IMG/VR virus record: IMGVR_UViG_3300044675_002427
Location: 1 to 21,464 of that record
Strand: one strand, 5' to 3'
From: a virus
Length of the DNA: 21,464 nt
Shown here: in pieces, positions 19,290 through 21,464 of the stretch
How positions within the stretch are numbered: position 1 is the first letter of the stretch
Layout: each line of letters opens with the position of its first letter
Translations under genes and position numbers: made by a program
The notes under the pieces: generated by a model
Databases searched by the model: none
The model's input: the letters and a program-made list of their open reading frames with translations, nothing else
Told to the model about the DNA's origin: nothing

Positions 19290-20206
19290 TATTAGTTGTA
19301 GGTCAACCAAACGGAGTTTACTACCACCGACTCCAAGTTCCTTACGAGGACTTACTGATGCGTGGGTTTGCTGTGAAGTTCGGCACGATAGCCGACCTCG
19401 ACAAGTTAAAGGGGCATATCACGCACCTCGTGGTGAACCGTGGCTTGGCTACCAAAGACCACAACAAGTTCAAAGCCCTGCTGCGGAAGTACGACATCAA
19501 GTTCATCGTTGACTTGGACGATTGGTGGAACCTGCCTACCGACCACATCAACAAGTCGCTTGCAAAGGGAACGCAGATTCTCAACTCTCTCAAGATAGCG
19601 GACGAGATTCACACAACCAACGAGTATCTGGCAGAGAAGATTCAAAAGATAAACCCATATGTTCCTATCTACATCCTGCCCAACGGCATCGACCCACGGC
19701 GGGAGCAATGGAAAACGGACAAGGTAACGGAGGAGTTGAGCATCGGCTACCTCGGTGCCCTGCATCACGACTACGACCTCAAGTGGAATGAGATTGACCT
19801 CTCGGCTCACAACTCGTACTCAATCGAATACTACCAACAGGCGATTGGTACACGGCAGGCATTCGACAAAAAGAACTACGAGAATTACGGGGAACTGTAC
19901 AGGCAGGTGGACGTGTCTATCGCACCACTTGCACCAACCGAATTTAACCGATGCAAGTCCAACCTCAAAGCGTTGGAGGCAGGATTCACCAAGACCTGTA
20001 TCATCGCACAAAAGATGCACCCGTACACGCCCCTCTTGAACGATAGCAATTCAATCCTGTGCCGTACTCCGAGTGACTGGAGGGAAGCCCTTGCGTCCGT
20101 TACAAAAGAGAAAGCGCAGGAGCTGGCCGAGAACCTGTACCACGACGTGCAATTCTTTGACATCGAGAATATCAATAACACCCGACAGGAATGCTTCGTA
20201 AAGTAA
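19286..20206 (+). CDS. GT-B-fold glycosyltransferase
   Basis: A 306-residue protein with two Rossmann-like halves. The N-terminal half shows VVGQPNGVYYHRLQVP and the IVDLDDWWNLP block (74-84). The linker carries LPNGIDPRREQW (131-142), and the second half has SIGYLGALHHDYD (152-164) and FNRCKSNLKALEAG (220-233), the usual donor-binding region of GT1/GT4-type enzymes. It sits between large terminase and tail genes and overlaps both neighbours, so it is expressed with virion genes and may glycosylate a virion protein. Which acceptor or sugar is used cannot be seen. Confidence 0.8.
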   Translation: MILVVGQPNGVYYHRLQVPYEDLLMRGFAVKFGTIADLDKLKGHITHLVVNRGLATKDHNKFKALLRKYDIKFIVDLDDWWNLPTDHINKSLAKGTQILNSLKIADEIHTTNEYLAEKIQKINPYVPIYILPNGIDPRREQWKTDKVTEELSIGYLGALHHDYDLKWNEIDLSAHNSYSIEYYQQAIGTRQAFDKKNYENYGELYRQVDVSIAPLAPTEFNRCKSNLKALEAGFTKTCIIAQKMHPYTPLLNDSNSILCRTPSDWREALASVTKEKAQELAENLYHDVQFFDIENINNTRQECFVK

Positions 20207-20853
20207 TAATACCCACAGAGCTGGCTGACATCACGCTCAAGGACTACCAGCGTTTTATGGGGGCAAACCCCACGGATGAAACCTTCAACCAACTCGCTCT
20301 GTCTATCTTCTGCGGAATTGATGCGGAGGAGTATCCGTTATTCCCAAAGGCGCAACTGGAGGAAATCGAAGCCCTTGTTCTGTTTACCTTGAACGAGAAA
20401 CCAGACCTCAAGCGCATCATCAAAATCGGGGACGTGGAGTACGGCTTTCACCCCAACTTGGAGGACATCACCACGGGCGAGTTCATCGACGCACAGGAGT
20501 ACCTAAAAGATTCCATCAAGAACGCCACCAAATGGCTGGGGGTATTGTACCGTCCCATCACCAAGAAGGCCGCAGGACGCTACGAGATCGAGGCATACAA
20601 CCCAGCGAAGCACGACGGAGCAGCATTCGAGAATGTAACTATGGACATCGTGGAGGGGTGTCGGCTTTTTTTTACTCGTTTGCAACTATCATTACAGATA
20701 GGTACCCTACTGTCTTCGAGTCCGAACCCAGCGACCAAAGAGCTGCGGACATCAAAAGCCAGTTCGCTAAAAAATGGGGATGGTTTGCAGTCATCCATCA
20801 ACTTGCTGGCGGAAATGTACTCAATAGTGAGGCCGTCACGAATCTCCCGCTGA
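20191..20853 (+). CDS. tail assembly chaperone, zero-frame product
   Basis: A 220-residue frame of which the first 161 residues, up to LFF at the T run, look real: KVIIPTELADITLKDYQRFM (4-23), a helical part, then GFHPNLEDITTGEFIDAQEY (89-108). I recognise this as the Bacteroidota type of tail assembly chaperone that holds the tape measure protein during tail building. Residues 162-220 are rich in S, T, K and lack family features, like an out-of-frame tail. The second half of the family, with KWGWFAVIHQLAGG, lies in the -1 frame. So this product is the G-like short form, and the fusion at 20666-20674 would give the GT-like long form of about 247 residues. Confidence 0.75.
   Translation: MLRKVIIPTELADITLKDYQRFMGANPTDETFNQLALSIFCGIDAEEYPLFPKAQLEEIEALVLFTLNEKPDLKRIIKIGDVEYGFHPNLEDITTGEFIDAQEYLKDSIKNATKWLGVLYRPITKKAAGRYEIEAYNPAKHDGAAFENVTMDIVEGCRLFFTRLQLSLQIGTLLSSSPNPATKELRTSKASSLKNGDGLQSSINLLAEMYSIVRPSRISR
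20666..20674 (+). promoter_or_regulatory. frameshift site: run of eight T
   Basis: Eight T at 20666-20673 hold the slippery heptamer T TTT TTT in the zero frame (codons CTT, TTT, TTT, then ACT). After a -1 slip the next codon is TAC at 20673, giving LFF-YSFATI. The same joining would result from insertion of one U by RNA polymerase stuttering on the T run, or from a missing T in the assembly. Confidence 0.72.
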
Positions 20854-20933
20854 ACCAATGCCTTACTTGGCTTGCTTACGAAGTTGACAAGGCAAGGGTA
20901 GACCAAGCCCTCCTGCGACAACAAAGCAGGTAG
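20673..20933 (+). CDS. tail assembly chaperone, -1 frame extension
   Basis: 86 residues reached only by frameshift (YSFATIITDRYPTVFESEPS at the start, then FAKKWGWFAVIHQLAGGNVL and LPLNQCLTWLAYEVDKARVD). The block KWGW-x-x-x-x-LAGG with the closing CL-x-x-L-x-YE-x-DK is what I expect at the end of the full-length chaperone in related phages. An ATG in this frame at 20532 exists, but the sequence it would add (GGIVPSHHQEGRRTLRDRG) is shadow of the zero frame. The frameshifted fusion is thus the likely expression route. Confidence 0.72.
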   Translation, partial: YSFATIITDRYPTVFESEPSDQRAADIKSQFAKKWGWFAVIHQLAGGNVLNSEAVTNLPLNQCLTWLAYEVDKARVDQALLRQQSR

Positions 20934-20947
20934 GGGGTTTTATATAT

Positions 20948-21415
20948 ATGAAATACGGATACTATCAACTATGCGAGGCGTTGCAATCGGCAGCGACCTC
21001 GGCTGATTATATTACGACTACGACTTGGGGCAACATCTTTGACGTGGATATGCGTAAGATGACCCTGTTCCCGCTTTGTCATATCTTGGTGGGGAACGCC
21101 ACCGTCAGCGAACGGACGGTCACCTACGAGGTTGACCTGCTTGTGATGGACGTGGTGGACTATTCCAAGCAAGACCCGAATGTCGACCCGTACTCCTTTC
21201 AAGGGGTGGCGATTAAGCAGGACATCTACCACCGTGCGCTCTTTTCAGCGCAGCAAATGATTGCATCCCTCCGCAGGGGTGCTTTGTATTCCGATGGCTT
21301 TGAGTTGGTGAACGACCCCGTATGCGAGCCGATTGATGAGGACTACGAGAACACCCTTTGCGGGTGGAAGTTCACCCTCCAAATTATGACCCCGAACCCG
21401 ACAATCATCTGCTGA
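20948..21415 (+). CDS. tail terminator-like protein
   Basis: A 155-residue protein beginning MKYGYYQLCEALQSAATSAD. The TTTTWGNIFDVDMRKMTLFP block and the following LLVMDVVDYSKQDPNVD belong to a family I recall in Bacteroidota phages next to the tail chaperone. It is probably the tail terminator or completion protein that caps the tail tube. The leader TTTTATATAT lies directly before the ATG, similar to the GGTTATATA leaders at 1032 and 3448. Its stop TGA overlaps the next ATG. Confidence 0.65.
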   Translation: MKYGYYQLCEALQSAATSADYITTTTWGNIFDVDMRKMTLFPLCHILVGNATVSERTVTYEVDLLVMDVVDYSKQDPNVDPYSFQGVAIKQDIYHRALFSAQQMIASLRRGALYSDGFELVNDPVCEPIDEDYENTLCGWKFTLQIMTPNPTIIC

Positions 21416-21464
21416 TGGCGTCTGGAAAGCCCGACTTAAAGAAAGCCGAGAACACCAAGTTTGC
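21415..21464 (+). CDS. N-terminal fragment of a further gene (cut by window edge)
   Basis: ATG 21415 overlaps the previous stop (TGATGG), as at other gene junctions of this genome, and reads MASGKPDLKKAENTKF to the edge. Only 16 residues are visible. Position after the tail-terminator-like gene suggests another tail component, but no family can be named. Confidence 0.55.
   Translation, partial: MASGKPDLKKAENTKF

Noticed and set aside
20532-20672. Independent gene starting at ATG 20532 in the chaperone's -1 frame
   Set aside because: The first 47 residues are shadow of the zero frame; only the part after the T run has family features, so the frameshift explanation is preferred.
1-21464. Prophage signs (integrase, att sites, lysogeny repressor)
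   Set aside because: No integrase or recombinase gene and no convincing att-type direct repeat is visible; the winged-helix protein at 13661 alone does not show lysogeny.

Overview
The window is about 21.5 kb of a tailed-phage genome. Every supportable gene lies on the + strand, and genes are tightly packed with many ATGA or TAATG stop/start overlaps. The likely host is a member of the Bacteroidota. Leaders are A/T-rich with little Shine-Dalgarno sequence, several promoter-like boxes of the form TTAnTTTG resemble the Bacteroidota -7 element (TAnnTTTG), and many proteins belong to families I know mainly from Bacteroidota phages. The tail-tube-like protein and the frameshifted tail assembly chaperone suggest a siphovirus-like particle. 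No integrase, att site or repressor-type lysogeny module is visible. The window is a slice of a larger genome, because genes are cut at both ends and no major capsid protein, prohead protease or tape measure is present.

Layout. (1) 1-6.35 kb, virion genes: end of an unknown gene, an HNH nuclease, a tail-tube-like protein followed by a very strong terminator, an unknown protein, a large portal with an extra C-terminal domain, a head-tail connector, a small protein, a tail fibre with duplicated sugar-binding-like domains, and a companion protein. (2) 6.35-7.6 kb, lysis: two small membrane proteins (holin candidates), an M15 peptidase endolysin, a tiny overlapping ORF, and a lipoprotein with a C-terminal membrane anchor (unimolecular spanin). 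(3) 7.6-7.86 kb: AT-rich non-coding switch region with a palindrome, tandem 13-mers and a promoter-like box. (4) 7.86-14.7 kb, DNA metabolism and regulation: RusA-like resolvase, OB-fold-like protein, a shortened tRNA-Met-like element, RecA/DnaB-type ATPase, DnaA-domain-IV-like HTH protein, ECF-like sigma factor, PD-(D/E)XK nuclease, a winged-helix protein and a RecE/ExoVIII-like nuclease. (5) 14.7-17.8 kb: small accessory genes, four of which end in nearly the same C-terminal peptide, plus a DUF3310 protein, an HNH nuclease and a GT-A glycosyltransferase. (6) 17.8-21.46 kb: terminase small and large subunits, a GT-B glycosyltransferase, a tail assembly chaperone split across a -1 frameshift at a run of eight T, and a tail-terminator-like protein.

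The most informative signals outside ordinary genes are: a 10-base leader AAAACCAATC placed 2-6 bases before five start codons in the early region; a 27-bp repeat at gene junctions that encodes a shared C-terminal tail; the T-run frameshift in the tail chaperone; a sigma-factor gene whose only well-placed start is ATA; and a tRNA-like element lacking a variable loop. Functional names rest on motif reading and memory of families, not on database searches.
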